Shown one piece after another: positions 1 through 9,719 of a stretch of DNA of 64,000 bases. The translations under genes and the position numbers were made by a program. The stretch lies in NCBI RefSeq assembly GCF_040049255.1, contig NZ_JBDZDR010000009.1:1-64000 (forward strand), in the 5' to 3' direction. Numbering within the stretch: the stretch's first letter is position 1; every line of letters starts with the position of its first letter. The stretch comes from Pseudaminobacter sp040049255. GTDB taxonomy: Bacteria > Pseudomonadota > Alphaproteobacteria > Rhizobiales > Rhizobiaceae. Under the pieces are notes generated by a model. It made no database searches. It had not been told where the DNA came from and saw only the letters and a list, made by a program, of their open reading frames with translations.

Positions 1-1193
1 GCCTGCTGCTCGGTGCGCCGCGACAGGTCGTCGGCCGCGCTCGAGATCTCGCCGGTGCCGGCATGGATGGTGCCGACGCTGGCCGAGATCGCCAGCAGCG
101 TCTGCTGCAGCTTCTCGACCGAGGCGTTGAAGTCGCCGCGCAGCTTGTCCGCCTGGCCGTGGAACGGAACCTCGATGCGGTGGGTGAGGTCGCCCTGCGC
201 CAGCCGGTCGAGCCCCTCGCCGAGCGCCGCGATCGCGATCTGGCTCTGGCGGTCCTCCTCGGCCTTGCGCGCCGCGGCCGCCGCCCGCTCCTCCTCAGCG
301 CGCTGCCGGCTCGCCGCGGCCTCGGCCTCGAGCCGCAGCTTCTCGATCGCCGCCGCCTTGAACGTCTCGACCGCCGCCGCCATCTGGCCGACCTCGTCGC
401 GCCGCCCCACCGCCGGCACCGCCACGCCGTGGTCGCCGGAGGCCAGCGCCCGCATCGCCGCCGTCATCTGGCTCACCGGCCGCGCGATCTGCCGCGACAG
501 CCACCACGCAATCAGCACCAGAAACCCAACCGTCAGACCGGCACCGCCAAGCTGGAGCCGCTCGGCGAAAATGACGGCCTCGTCCTTGAGCCGGCGCACA
601 TCCTGCAGCCAGTCCGAGATCTGGGTCTGCACATCCGTAACCGCGGAGCGCGCAGCCATCTCGGTGTCGATGGTGTGCTCCGACGCCGCAAGGTCACGCG
701 CGCGCTGCAGCATGTTCGGATCGGCCGCCAGCTTCACGATCGGATCGCCAACGTCGAGACGCCACTTCCGGGTGGCTGTATGGAATTTACCTATCGCCGC
801 CAGCAGGCTTTCGTTGCCTTCCGCCTCGGCCTTGGCGTTGGCGACATGCTCCTCGAGCAGCTTGGTGGCGTCGCCGTAGCGGGTCCGCACATCGTTGTTC
901 GGCGACAACGCGTAAAGACGCGCGAGGTTGAGCCTGTCGAGATGAAGCGCCTCGGCCTTGCTGAGTTCGGTCAGCAGGCGGTTTGCAGATTCATATTCAC
1001 TGCTGGCGGTTTCAATCGTGCCGAGCGACCGCATCACGAGCAGCGCCACGACGATGCTGACGATGAAGATCGCCGAAAAACCCAGCGCCAGCTTGCGGAC
1101 GATGTTGAGATCGGCCAGCGAGAAGCTCCATCGCCGCCGCCCGGACTTTCCGGCCCGGCGGGGAAGTTCTGTGTCGAATGCGATGGAACTCAT
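1..1193 (-). CDS. Methyl-accepting chemotaxis protein, N-terminal part (cut by window edge)
   Basis: This is an inner-membrane chemoreceptor that passes ligand signals to CheA/CheW. The frame is open from the ATG at 1193 to the window edge, about 397 residues, so the C-terminal signalling tip is missing. A first membrane helix lies at about residues 35-54. An alpha-helical periplasmic domain of about 150 residues follows, then a second helix near 205-220. A HAMP domain (GRRDEVGQMAAAVETFK) follows, then a second HAMP-like repeat (LAQGDLTHRIEVPF) near 330. The methyl-accepting domain is just beginning (DDLSRRTEQQ) at the edge. AAGGA lies 9-10 bases before the ATG. Long plus-strand frames over the same DNA are shadows. 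The ligand is unknown. Confidence 0.9.
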   Translation of the reverse strand, partial: MSSIAFDTELPRRAGKSGRRRWSFSLADLNIVRKLALGFSAIFIVSIVVALLVMRSLGTIETASSEYESANRLLTELSKAEALHLDRLNLARLYALSPNNDVRTRYGDATKLLEEHVANAKAEAEGNESLLAAIGKFHTATRKWRLDVGDPIVKLAADPNMLQRARDLAASEHTIDTEMAARSAVTDVQTQISDWLQDVRRLKDEAVIFAERLQLGGAGLTVGFLVLIAWWLSRQIARPVSQMTAAMRALASGDHGVAVPAVGRRDEVGQMAAAVETFKAAAIEKLRLEAEAAASRQRAEEERAAAAARKAEEDRQSQIAIAALGEGLDRLAQGDLTHRIEVPFHGQADKLRGDFNASVEKLQQTLLAISASVGTIHAGTGEISSAADDLSRRTEQQ

Positions 1194-1269
1194 TGGGTAT
1201 TTCCTTGCCGTGGACGTGACAAAACTCAATTGCTTTCCTGCTTGCCGGCGCCGTCTGGAAGCCGACCGC

Positions 1270-1479
1270 TCAGCACAGAGGCCGAGACCCTGAAGCGCTT
1301 AGGCGCGAGGTGGTTGACGAATTGCGACATGCGCCGGAAGATTCGCGGAACGGCACGCTCTTCAGAAGATTTCGGCAAATATGGTTTTCCAATTCTTGCA
1401 TTGAATTGCTTTGCGCTGCTTCAGGATCAGCCCGCATGGTTCTGAATGACGCCAGGATGCATCCGACGATGACTGCCAT
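1270..1479 (-). CDS. Possible 69-residue hypothetical protein
   Basis: The product would start MAVIVGCILASFRTMRAD and is not recognised. Its ATG at 1479 is preceded by a strong ribosome-binding site (AAAGGGGG, about 7 bases upstream), which is the main reason to list it. The N-terminus is hydrophobic for about 12 residues and the rest is Ser/Arg-rich with no motif. The upstream extension to 1653 looks non-coding. It could equally be chance open frame in a GC-rich spacer. Confidence 0.25.
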   Translation of the reverse strand: MAVIVGCILASFRTMRADPEAAQSNSMQELENHICRNLLKSVPFRESSGACRNSSTTSRLSASGSRPLC

Positions 1480-1765
1480 GCGAATTCCCCCTTTGCGGCC
1501 GCCAAACTCCCCCCTGGCCGACCTGCCCGTGCAGCATTGTTCGGTGCGCGGGAGGTTTCTTGCTGCCTCGCGTACCCTTGCTGCTTTCGCGCTGTTCATC
1601 TGCCCCGCGTCGCCTGTGTACGATACCGGACGAACGGCAGCGTACATATCCACAGGTTAACTGGAGTTTAAGGCCGATCCGGAGGCCGGGAACTTCCCCA
1701 ACCGTGGGGCACAGGGCTGTTGCGCGGCGCGGGTTGCGAAGCCAGCATCGTCGCCGATGTATCGG

Positions 1766-1796
1766 CTTCGCGGTCAGCCCAATAGGCCCGTATTTT
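1766..1796 (+). promoter_or_regulatory. Possible RpoH (heat-shock sigma) promoter of groESL
   Basis: CTTC at 1766-1769 and CCCGTATTT at 1787-1795 are 17 bases apart. This resembles the alphaproteobacterial RpoH pattern (CTTG, then a C/T-rich TAT-type -10). The site ends just before the CIRCE operator, so the predicted start point falls inside or next to CIRCE. The -35 has one mismatch, so the call is tentative. Confidence 0.4.
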
Positions 1797-1803
1797 CATG
1801 GCG

Positions 1804-1830
1804 CTAGCACACCAAGGCAGCGAGTGCCAA
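1804..1830 (+). promoter_or_regulatory. CIRCE operator (HrcA binding site) upstream of groES
   Basis: CTAGCACAC (1804-1812) and GAGTGCCAA (1822-1830) are separated by exactly nine bases. The CIRCE consensus is TTAGCACTC, nine bases, GAGTGCTAA, so the site keeps the architecture and 14 of the 18 arm bases. It lies about 150 bases upstream of the groES ATG. HrcA binding here would repress groESL at normal temperature. hrcA itself is not in the window. Confidence 0.85.
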
Positions 1831-1977
1831 AATTTTTGCGCCATCCTCTTGAAACGTCAAAACCCCGGAACTAGCTCGATATCGCGCGATGCCGGAGAGG
1901 GTCGCGCGCCCCGCTCCGCCGCCTCACGGATCGGAGCGGAGGAGCTTTCAAAACTGTTTGTCCTTGAGGAGAACGAC

Positions 1978-2292
1978 ATGAAGTTCCGTCCATTGCACGA
2001 CCGCATCCTGGTCCGCCGCATCGAGGCCGAAGAGAAGACTGCCGGCGGCATCATCATTCCCGACACAGCCAAGGAAAAGCCGCAGGAGGGCGAGGTCATT
2101 GCCGTCGGTTCCGGCGCGCGTGCAGAGAGCGGCCAGGTCCTGCCGCTCGATGTGAAGGCCGGCGACCGGATCCTCTTCGGCAAATGGTCCGGCACCGAGA
2201 TCAATCTCGATGGCGAGGACCTTCTCATCATGAAGGAAAGCGACGTGATGGGCGTGATCGAATCCGCCTCAACAGCCAAGAAGGCCGCCTGA
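1978..2292 (+). CDS. groES: Co-chaperonin GroES
   Basis: This is the 10-kDa heptameric lid of the GroEL folding chamber, cytosolic. The 104-residue product starts MKFRPLHDRILVRRIE and carries the mobile-loop region (EEKTAGGIIIPDTAKEKPQE) and the C-terminal GEDLLIMKESDVMGVIE. Length is normal for the family. I chose the ATG at 1978 because GAGGAG lies 6 bases before it. The frame runs on upstream to 1798, but that part crosses CIRCE. It is followed by groEL after 51 bases, giving the usual bicistron. Confidence 0.98.
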   Translation: MKFRPLHDRILVRRIEAEEKTAGGIIIPDTAKEKPQEGEVIAVGSGARAESGQVLPLDVKAGDRILFGKWSGTEINLDGEDLLIMKESDVMGVIESASTAKKAA

Positions 2293-2343
2293 CGGCTTCT
2301 TGCGCCACCAGTCAACGAAACTGCCTATCGAAGGAGTGATCCA

Positions 2344-3972
<1,629 letters not shown>

Positions 3973-3985
3973 CGCATGACCCGGT

Positions 3986-4003
3986 GCCCGCCTCCGGGCG
4001 GGC
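3986..4003 (+). terminator. Hairpin after groEL
   Basis: GCCCGCC and GGCGGGC form a perfect 7-bp stem with a TCCG loop, 14 bases after the groEL stop. There is no T-run behind it, so it may stabilise the mRNA end rather than terminate well. Confidence 0.45.
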
Positions 4004-4066
4004 GCTACTTGCGTGAGAATTGCAAAGCTGCACCGTCATCCGGTGCGGCACAACTCCAGGTGTTTC

Positions 4067-4258
4067 ATGACGAATACGGAAGCTTTCGCGGGGATCGCGC
4101 CGCCGCGCCACCCGCCGACCCAATTTGCATATGAGACCGAATGCAAGCAGGTGCTGGAGCCGGTGCTTCTGCAACTGCTCGACAAAGCAGAAGCCGCCGG
4201 ATGGGACAGGCGCAAGGCGGCCTATGCGCTGATGTTCCTGGCGGCGAAGAACGTGTAG
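4067..4258 (+). CDS. Small conserved-looking hypothetical protein
   Basis: The 63-residue product starts MTNTEAFAGIAPPRHPPTQF and is predicted cytosolic. The C-terminal 40 residues form an amphipathic helical segment (ECKQVLEPVLLQLLDKAEAA) and end LMFLAAKNV. I placed the start at 4067 because AGG lies just upstream and the 18 residues before it look non-coding. I know of similar short proteins in rhizobia but cannot assign a function. It lies about 95 bases after groEL on the same strand and may be transcribed by read-through. Confidence 0.6.
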   Translation: MTNTEAFAGIAPPRHPPTQFAYETECKQVLEPVLLQLLDKAEAAGWDRRKAAYALMFLAAKNV

Positions 4259-4548
4259 GCCGCTTCACAGGATCGTGACCCATAGGCCATTCGTTTTTCC
4301 GGCGCGACGGGTGGCGGCCACCCTCGCGCCGTCTTTCTTGATCGGAATGGCCGCCTCACCTGGGCCGAAGCTTCCTGTTTGAACAAGACAACTGCGGTGC
4401 GGCTTGAACTACTCGCGCCGGAGCAGTGCAGAGGCATCGCCTCGCCCCTATGCGAAGAATAGCTGGCGGATGCGGATGCGCGCCTATTTTCAAACCGTGC
4501 CTTGCCTTGTTAGACAGCCTTGCTCAATTTCGAGCAGGAAAAAGCATC

Positions 4549-4890
4549 ATGAAGTTTAGATTGAATACCATTTCTGCTGCAACGTTCGCGGCCTGCTTGG
4601 CTTCCGCGTGCGCGGCGCAGGCGGAAGATCTTGTTTTCACGCTTACCAACGGCACCAACTCTGTTTTGACCCAGTTCCACACCTCGCCCACGGGCGTGAA
4701 CGATTGGGAGGAAGATGTCCTCGGCCAGGAGGTACTGAACCCGGGTGAAAGCGCCACGGTGACAATCGCCGACGGCCGCACCGTCTGCGCATACGACATG
4801 AAGTTCGAGTTCTCGGAAGATTCCGAGCTCGACACCACGACCGATACGCAGGACCTGTGCGAACTCGGTTCCTACACGATCAACGAATAG
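4549..4890 (+). CDS. Small secreted (periplasmic) protein of unknown function
   Basis: The 113-residue product has a clear Sec signal peptide (MKFRLNTISAATFAACLASA, cleavage probably after AQA at residues 23-25). The mature part is about 88 residues, acidic and predicted mainly beta (FTLTNGTNSVLTQFHTSP). Two cysteines (VCAYD and DLCELG) could form a disulfide in the periplasm. I recall similar short exported proteins in rhizobial genomes, some wrongly named argininosuccinate lyase. The ATG at 4549 is chosen because it begins the signal peptide; the frame extends upstream to 4426 without coding character. Confidence 0.8.
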   Translation: MKFRLNTISAATFAACLASACAAQAEDLVFTLTNGTNSVLTQFHTSPTGVNDWEEDVLGQEVLNPGESATVTIADGRTVCAYDMKFEFSEDSELDTTTDTQDLCELGSYTINE

Positions 4891-4900
4891 TTTCGAATTC

Positions 4901-4925
4901 GGCCCCTGCCCTTCTGGCTGGGGCC
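4901..4925 (+). terminator. Possible terminator hairpin
   Basis: GGCCCC and GGGGCC form a 6-bp stem with a 13-base loop, 10 bases after the stop of the small secreted protein. No T-run follows, so it is weak. Confidence 0.3.
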
Positions 4926-5156
4926 TTCCCCGCAGTCCACGAGCCATCTTTTCACCCGGGGCAGCCGTGTCTCTGCGGTGCGTGCGGTGATGAGATCTTC
5001 CGGGCCATGCAAAGCCCGAAGGGAATTTCCAGACAACTCTGGCTCTCTGGAAAGTGACTTCAAATTTACTGGTCGAGCAGCAGCCCCAGGCACATCTTTA
5101 GGCGAAGTTGGCGGAGGCTTAGCGCAAACGGAATACTCTGAACGGAGATTACGACG

Positions 5157-5555
5157 ATGCGTCTTTTGCTCGCTTCAATATCGTTGGGCGTACTAGCCCT
5201 AGTATCTGGATGTACAACCGGCTCCAGTGTGTACGGGATAACCGCACCCGGTTACTACGGGCCGCTGGTCGGCGGTGGAGTTGATCGTCTCCGTCGCAAC
5301 AATTTCGTTGACTTCCGGCGTGTTGAACGCAACCGCCACAATCATGGCCATCATAACCACGGTCAAAACAATCACGGCCATCACGGCAGCCACGGCATGG
5401 GCGGCCACCACGGGATGGGTGGCCATGGCAGCCATGGCATGGGTGGCCACGCCGGTGGCGGCTATGGTGGCGGCGGTGGCGGCAGCTATGGTGGCGGTGG
5501 CCACGGCGGCCATTCCGGCGGAAATGGCGGCCACGGTGGTGGCGGCGGCCACTAA
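5157..5555 (+). CDS. Gly/His-rich putative lipoprotein
   Basis: The 132-residue product starts MRLLLASISLGVLALVSGC. It has a hydrophobic signal and a lipobox (LVSGC) with the lipidated cysteine at residue 19, so it should be anchored in a membrane facing the periplasm. Residues 20-60 are ordinary. From about residue 61 to the end the chain is almost only Gly, His, Met, Ser and Asn in repeats such as HGMGGHH and GGYGGGGG. Such tails often bind Ni, Zn or Cu, but that is inference. GGAG precedes the ATG. The gene stands alone, and its stop is followed by a hairpin shared with the convergent ABC operon. Confidence 0.75.
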   Translation: MRLLLASISLGVLALVSGCTTGSSVYGITAPGYYGPLVGGGVDRLRRNNFVDFRRVERNRHNHGHHNHGQNNHGHHGSHGMGGHHGMGGHGSHGMGGHAGGGYGGGGGGSYGGGGHGGHSGGNGGHGGGGGH

Positions 5556-5582
5556 TCGCCGCATGCGCACTTACGATCATGT

Positions 5583-5603
5583 CCGGCCGTGCCTTTGGGC
5601 CGG
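5583..5603. terminator. Hairpin between convergent genes
   Basis: CCGGCC and GGCCGG pair around a 9-base loop in the 85-base gap between the lipoprotein (plus) and the ABC ATPase (minus). It may end transcription in either direction, but no long T-run is present. Confidence 0.35.
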
Positions 5604-5621
5604 CCGGCGTGATTGCTCTCT

Positions 5622-5659
5622 TTAGTAAAGAACCAGCAGGTTAGTGAAGAACCAGCAAG
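5622..5659. repeat. 19-base tandem duplication at the end of the ABC ATPase gene
   Basis: TTAGTAAAGAACCAGCAGG (5622-5640) is followed directly by TTAGTGAAGAACCAGCAAG (5641-5659), 17 of 19 bases identical. On the minus strand the second copy is the last codons and stop of the ATPase (LLVLH, stop). The first copy lies just downstream and repeats the same codons and stop. It looks like a recent slip duplication. Confidence 0.85.
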
Positions 5660-6708
5660 TCGCTCGACGAGAAGCTGATCTCGGCCCTTTCGCCTACCAC
5701 CGGCGGCGGGCTGGCGGGGCTGTTGAACGTGTCGAGAGACACGGCATTTTTGCCCAGCCCCACACGCACGCGGATGACCGACCCGAGGAAGCTGACGTCG
5801 GCGATGTGCCCGCCCAGGCTGGTGTCGCGCCCTTCCTGCTTGCCCAGAACGATCGCTTCGGGCCGAAGCGCCAGCGACAGCACGTCGCCCGCCTTGGCGC
5901 CGTTGATCGCACCCTTGTCGAGCGAGATATCGCGATCGTTGATCCTGACGGTGGCCGTGGCGGGGTCGATGACGGTTCCGTCGAGCACGTTGAGCGTGCC
6001 GACGAAATTGGCCACGAAGCGCGTGGCCGGCCGGTTGTAGATCTCGAACGGCGTGCCGACCTGCTCCACCTTGCCGTCATGCATGACCACGATGCGGTCG
6101 GACATCGACAGCGCCTCTTCCTGGTCGTGGGTCACGAAGATGGTGGTGATGTCGAGCTTCTTCTGGATCGCGCGGATTTCCTCGCGCAGCGAGATGCGCA
6201 CCTTGGCGTCGAGCGCCGACAGAGGCTCGTCAAGCAGCAGCAGTTTCGGCTTGGGCGCCAGCGCGCGGGCGAGCGCCACGCGCTGCTGCTGGCCGCCGGA
6301 GAGCTGGTAGGGATAGCGGCTGCCGTAGTCGGGCAGCTTGATGATGCCGAGCATCTCCTCCACCCGCTGCTCGATCTCTGCCTTGGGCGCACCGGCCACC
6401 TTGAGCCCGAAGGCGATGTTCTGCGCCACCGTCAGGTTGGGGAACAGCGCGTAAGCCTGGAACACCATGCCGATATTGCGCTGGTTGGGCTTCAGCTTGG
6501 TGACGTCCTTGCCGCCGATCATGATACGGCCGGCGGTCGGCTCCTCGAAGCCGGCCACCGTGCGCAGCATGGTGGTCTTGCCGCAGCCTGAGGGGCCGAG
6601 AAAGGAAACGAACTCGCCGCGCGAGACGTCGAGATTGAAGTCCTTGACCACGGTGGTCTGGCCGAACGACTTGCGAACCCCCTGGATGCTGAGAAATGTT
6701 TCGGACAT
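5641..6708 (-). CDS. ABC transporter ATP-binding protein (spermidine/putrescine/iron type)
   Basis: This is the cytoplasmic ATPase of the importer whose permeases and binding protein lie upstream in the same operon. The 355-residue product has Walker A (GPSGCGKTT), Q-loop (VFQAYALFP), signature (LSGGQQQRVALARALA), Walker B (LLLLDEPLSALD), and the switch His (VTHDQEEA). A C-terminal TOBE-like region from about residue 240 completes it, as in PotA/FbpC proteins. The ATG at 6708 (MSETFLSIQ) is preferred. A TTG at 6729, which overlaps the upstream stop, would add seven residues. Confidence 0.93.
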   Translation of the reverse strand: MSETFLSIQGVRKSFGQTTVVKDFNLDVSRGEFVSFLGPSGCGKTTMLRTVAGFEEPTAGRIMIGGKDVTKLKPNQRNIGMVFQAYALFPNLTVAQNIAFGLKVAGAPKAEIEQRVEEMLGIIKLPDYGSRYPYQLSGGQQQRVALARALAPKPKLLLLDEPLSALDAKVRISLREEIRAIQKKLDITTIFVTHDQEEALSMSDRIVVMHDGKVEQVGTPFEIYNRPATRFVANFVGTLNVLDGTVIDPATATVRINDRDISLDKGAINGAKAGDVLSLALRPEAIVLGKQEGRDTSLGGHIADVSFLGSVIRVRVGLGKNAVSLDTFNSPASPPPVVGERAEISFSSSDLLVLH

Positions 6709-6725
6709 CGCGTCGTTTCTTTCGT

Positions 6726-7526
6726 TCAATTCGGGTTGTTGGCCGATTTCGGCGCGAAGCGGGACAATACCTGGATCACCGACATGCAGCCCCAGGTGAT
6801 GGCGAAGGCGATCACCGCCAGCGCCGCCGGCTCATAGGCGCGGTTGGCGCCGATATTCTGCAGGTAGGGACCGAAGGCCGGCCTGTTGAGCAGGCTCGCC
6901 ATGGTGAACTCGCCGATCACGATGGCAAAGGTAAGGAAGGCGCCTGAAAGCACCGCGATCAGCACGTTGGGCAGGATGATGCGGGCGATGATCGTGGTCC
7001 AGCCGGCGCCGTGCACCTGCGCGGCTTCTGTCAACGTGCGCACATCGATGGTGCGCAGGCCGGTATCCACCGCGCGGTACATGTAGGGCAGCGCCAGCGT
7101 GGCATAGCCGATCATCAGCAGGAAGTCGGTGCCCCGCGTGGTCGCCAGGAACGGCAAGGGCGAGTTCGAGCCATACATGCGGATGTAACCGAAGACGATG
7201 ACGATTGCCGGGATGATCAGCGGCAAAAGCGTGATGAACTCGACAACCGGCCTGATCCACGGCATGCGCAGCCGGATCCAGTAGGCGGTCGGCACCACCA
7301 GGAGCACGCCGATGACGATCGTCAGGCAGGCGATAACCGTCGAGTAAAGGAAGGTTTCCTGGAAACGCACGTCGCCAAGCACCACCCGGTAGGCGTCGAA
7401 GGAATATTCGCCGCGGCGCATGCGCAGCGAAAACTCCAGCGTCGCGATCAGCGGAATGAAGAAATAGGCGGCCCCGAGAGCGAAGGTGAGCCATGCCCAG
7501 AAACGGCCGGCCTTCATTTGAGCCAC
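6726..7526 (-). CDS. ABC transporter permease (PotC/FbpB-like)
   Basis: This is an inner-membrane channel subunit of the importer. The 266-residue product has about six membrane helices. The cytoplasmic EAA loop, which docks on the ATPase, reads LTEAAQVHGAGWTTIIARI, and IILPNV follows. Its start overlaps the end of the preceding permease by 13 bases, showing tight co-translation. The ATPase follows directly. Confidence 0.92.
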   Translation of the reverse strand: MAQMKAGRFWAWLTFALGAAYFFIPLIATLEFSLRMRRGEYSFDAYRVVLGDVRFQETFLYSTVIACLTIVIGVLLVVPTAYWIRLRMPWIRPVVEFITLLPLIIPAIVIVFGYIRMYGSNSPLPFLATTRGTDFLLMIGYATLALPYMYRAVDTGLRTIDVRTLTEAAQVHGAGWTTIIARIILPNVLIAVLSGAFLTFAIVIGEFTMASLLNRPAFGPYLQNIGANRAYEPAALAVIAFAITWGCMSVIQVLSRFAPKSANNPN

Positions 7527-8428
7527 CTCTCGCTGCGGACGCGGAACCAGATGTAGAAGATGTTGGCAAGCCCGGTGACGAAGATCATCCCGAATGCCAG
7601 CGCATAGCCGAGATGCGGGTTATGCAGCACGTCGCCGCGGATCTGCGCATAGAGCAGGATCGGCACGATGTTGAGCTGGGAACCGGTCAGCGCATAGGCG
7701 GTGGCGATCGCTCCGAAGGCGTTGGCGAACAGCAGGATGACGGTGCCGAGGAAGCTCGGCCAGAGAACGGGGATGGCCACCATGCGCCAGTACTGGAACT
7801 GGGTCGCGCCAAGCGTCGCGGCGGCTTCGCCCCATTCCTTCTTCAGCCCGTCGATGGCCGGCGTGATGATGACGACCATCAGTGGGATCTGGAAGAACAG
7901 ATAGGTCAGCGTCAGGCCGGCGAAGGACAGGATATTGAAGCCGAGCGCATAGATGTTGATGTCGAACCACGTGCGCAGCAGCACGGTGACGAGACCGAGC
8001 CGGCCCAGCGTGGCCAGAAATGCGAAAGCCAGCGGCACGCCGGCAAAATTGGAAGCAACGCCCGAGAACGTCATCGTGGTCGAGCGGACCCACTTCGGCA
8101 GGCCGCCGCGGACGATGGCCACGGCAATGGCAAGGCCAGCCAGCGCGCCGAGCACAGCCGAGGCCAGGCTGATGCGGATCGAGATCCAGTAGGCGGCCAG
8201 GATCGAGGGCTGGAACAGCGCCGCCATATTGGCAAGGGTGAATTCGCCCTGATCGTTCTGGAAGGCACCGACGACCAGATAGAAGGTCGGCAGGATCAGG
8301 AACATCAGTGCAAAAATGAAAAAGGGCGCGACGCCCAGCCAGTGCAACGGAAGCCGCATGCCTTCCGCGCGCGCCGGCGGCACGGCCTGCCGGGCAGCAG
8401 CTGGATCGGGAAATGTGGTTTCGCTCAT
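7514..8428 (-). CDS. ABC transporter permease (PotB-like)
   Basis: This is the second membrane subunit of the importer, 304 residues with six or more helices. The EAA loop is EWGEAAATLGATQFQYWRM. I start it at the ATG at 8428 (MSETTFPDPAAARQ). A GTG at 8473 would add 15 residues, and neither has a strong ribosome site. The 60-base gap to the binding-protein gene fits one operon. Confidence 0.9.
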   Translation of the reverse strand: MSETTFPDPAAARQAVPPARAEGMRLPLHWLGVAPFFIFALMFLILPTFYLVVGAFQNDQGEFTLANMAALFQPSILAAYWISIRISLASAVLGALAGLAIAVAIVRGGLPKWVRSTTMTFSGVASNFAGVPLAFAFLATLGRLGLVTVLLRTWFDINIYALGFNILSFAGLTLTYLFFQIPLMVVIITPAIDGLKKEWGEAAATLGATQFQYWRMVAIPVLWPSFLGTVILLFANAFGAIATAYALTGSQLNIVPILLYAQIRGDVLHNPHLGYALAFGMIFVTGLANIFYIWFRVRSERWLK

Positions 8429-8488
8429 GCGGCAAAAATCCAGAATGGGGGTCCGGGCGGCCTGTGCGGCCACCCGGAAAAGCGAGGT

Positions 8489-9595
8489 TTACTTGACGTT
8501 CGCGCCAACCACTGTGTCCCACTGCTTGGTCACGATCTCTTTCACAGTCGCCTGATCATCGAGCGTCGGGAATACGGCAGCCTCGTAAGCTGCCGCGGGC
8601 GGCAACTTGTCGAGCATTTCCTGCGGGATCTTGCCGTTCTTGGCAAGATCGTTGAAGCGGATCGGGTGGCAGTAGCCCTTCAGCCAGCCGAGCTGACCTT
8701 CGTCGGAATAGAGATATTCCATCCACAGCTTGGCGGCGTTCGGATGCGGCGCGTAGGCGCTGATCGCCTGCACGTAGACGCCGGCGACGACGCCGGACTT
8801 CGGAACGATGACCTCAACCGGCGGGTTGCCGTTCAGCGTGTCGCGGCCCGAGAGCGCGTTGTAGTCCCAGTAGACGATGATAGGCGTCTGGCCCTGCGCC
8901 AAGGTTGCAGCCTTGCCGGTAACAGGCACGAAATTGCCGCTCGAATTCAGCTGCTTAAAGAAGTCCAACCCCTTTTCTCCAGCCGATTTCGCATCAGTAG
9001 CACCGGCTGCGAGACCGGCCGCATAGACGCCTTGAATGGCCTGGTTGGATGTGCGCGGATCGCCCGCCAGTGACACGCTGTTTGCGTATTCGTCCTTCAG
9101 CAGGTCGGCCCAGTCTTCCGGCACGTTCTGCACCAGATCCTTGTTCACCATGAAGGAAAGCACGCCGTAATAGTCGCCGTACCAGTAGCCGTCGGCGTCC
9201 TTGGCGCTGTCCGGGATCGAATCCCAGGTCGAGACCTTGTAAGGCTGGATCAGGCCGTCGGCCTTGGCCTGCGGACCGTAGGAGAGACCGACGTCGATGA
9301 CGTCCGGAGCCTGCGGGCCCTTGTTGTCCTTGTTGGCCTTGATGGCCTCGACCTCGTCGCTCGAACCGGCGTCGGGGTTGAGCTCGTTGACGGTGATTTC
9401 AGGATACTTCGCCTTGAAGCCGGCGATCACTTCGCCGTAGCCGCACCAGTCATGCGGCAGCGCGATGGTGGTGAGCTGTCCCTCTTCCTTGGCGGCCTTG
9501 ACCAACTCGTCCATCGACTGCGCCGAGCCGACGGCCGTGGTCACCATGAGGGCCGCGGCGGTGAGGGAAAGAATTTTCCCCGTGAACTTGAACAT
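8489..9595 (-). CDS. ABC transporter periplasmic substrate-binding protein (family 1, Fe/polyamine/2-AEP-like)
   Basis: This protein captures the solute in the periplasm for the importer encoded just downstream. The 368-residue product starts MFKFTGKILSLTAAALMVTT, a signal peptide probably cut near residue 24 (GSAQS). The mature protein has the two-lobe type-II fold pattern (PDVIDVGLSYGPQAKADGL, WYGDYYGVLSFMVNK). GGAG precedes the ATG at 9595. The substrate cannot be read from the sequence; relatives carry ferric iron, polyamines or aminophosphonates. Its place behind an ADH/ALDH/glutamyl-ligase set suggests an organic amine. Confidence 0.9.
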   Translation of the reverse strand: MFKFTGKILSLTAAALMVTTAVGSAQSMDELVKAAKEEGQLTTIALPHDWCGYGEVIAGFKAKYPEITVNELNPDAGSSDEVEAIKANKDNKGPQAPDVIDVGLSYGPQAKADGLIQPYKVSTWDSIPDSAKDADGYWYGDYYGVLSFMVNKDLVQNVPEDWADLLKDEYANSVSLAGDPRTSNQAIQGVYAAGLAAGATDAKSAGEKGLDFFKQLNSSGNFVPVTGKAATLAQGQTPIIVYWDYNALSGRDTLNGNPPVEVIVPKSGVVAGVYVQAISAYAPHPNAAKLWMEYLYSDEGQLGWLKGYCHPIRFNDLAKNGKIPQEMLDKLPPAAAYEAAVFPTLDDQATVKEIVTKQWDTVVGANVK

Positions 9596-9719
9596 GTCTC
9601 TCTCCGTTGAACTGACGCCCTGCGACGCCTGCGATGCGGTTATCTGCGCCCAATGACAGTTTTGTGAAACCTGCACCCGGTCTCCTCCCCCGAGCGCCAA
9701 AATCTAACTACTTTTCCAC

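Larger units (their letters stand above)
1194..1977. other. 784-base intergenic region between chemoreceptor and groES
   Basis: No confident gene lies here. The left part should carry the chemoreceptor promoter. The middle has one short minus-strand frame with a good ribosome site (1270-1479, listed separately). The last 220 bases hold a possible heat-shock promoter, the CIRCE operator and the groES leader, which is about 150 bases long. Plus-strand frames at 1310-1660, 1560-1874 and 1798 onward show no recognisable protein. Confidence 0.6.

Noticed and set aside
4265..4395. Minus-strand open frame with protein-like composition (ends GLWVTIL)
   Set aside because: It is about 43 codons, lacks any ATG, GTG or TTG start after an upstream stop, and matches no family I know. 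It could be a gene remnant, but the evidence is too thin.
5340..5553. Short DNA repeats resembling an array
   Set aside because: They are imperfect codon-level repeats of Gly and His inside the lipoprotein gene, without spacers, so not CRISPR.
7493..9073. 526-residue plus-strand frame
   Set aside because: It runs antisense to the ABC permease and binding-protein genes and is full of Arg/Gly/His/Asp low complexity.
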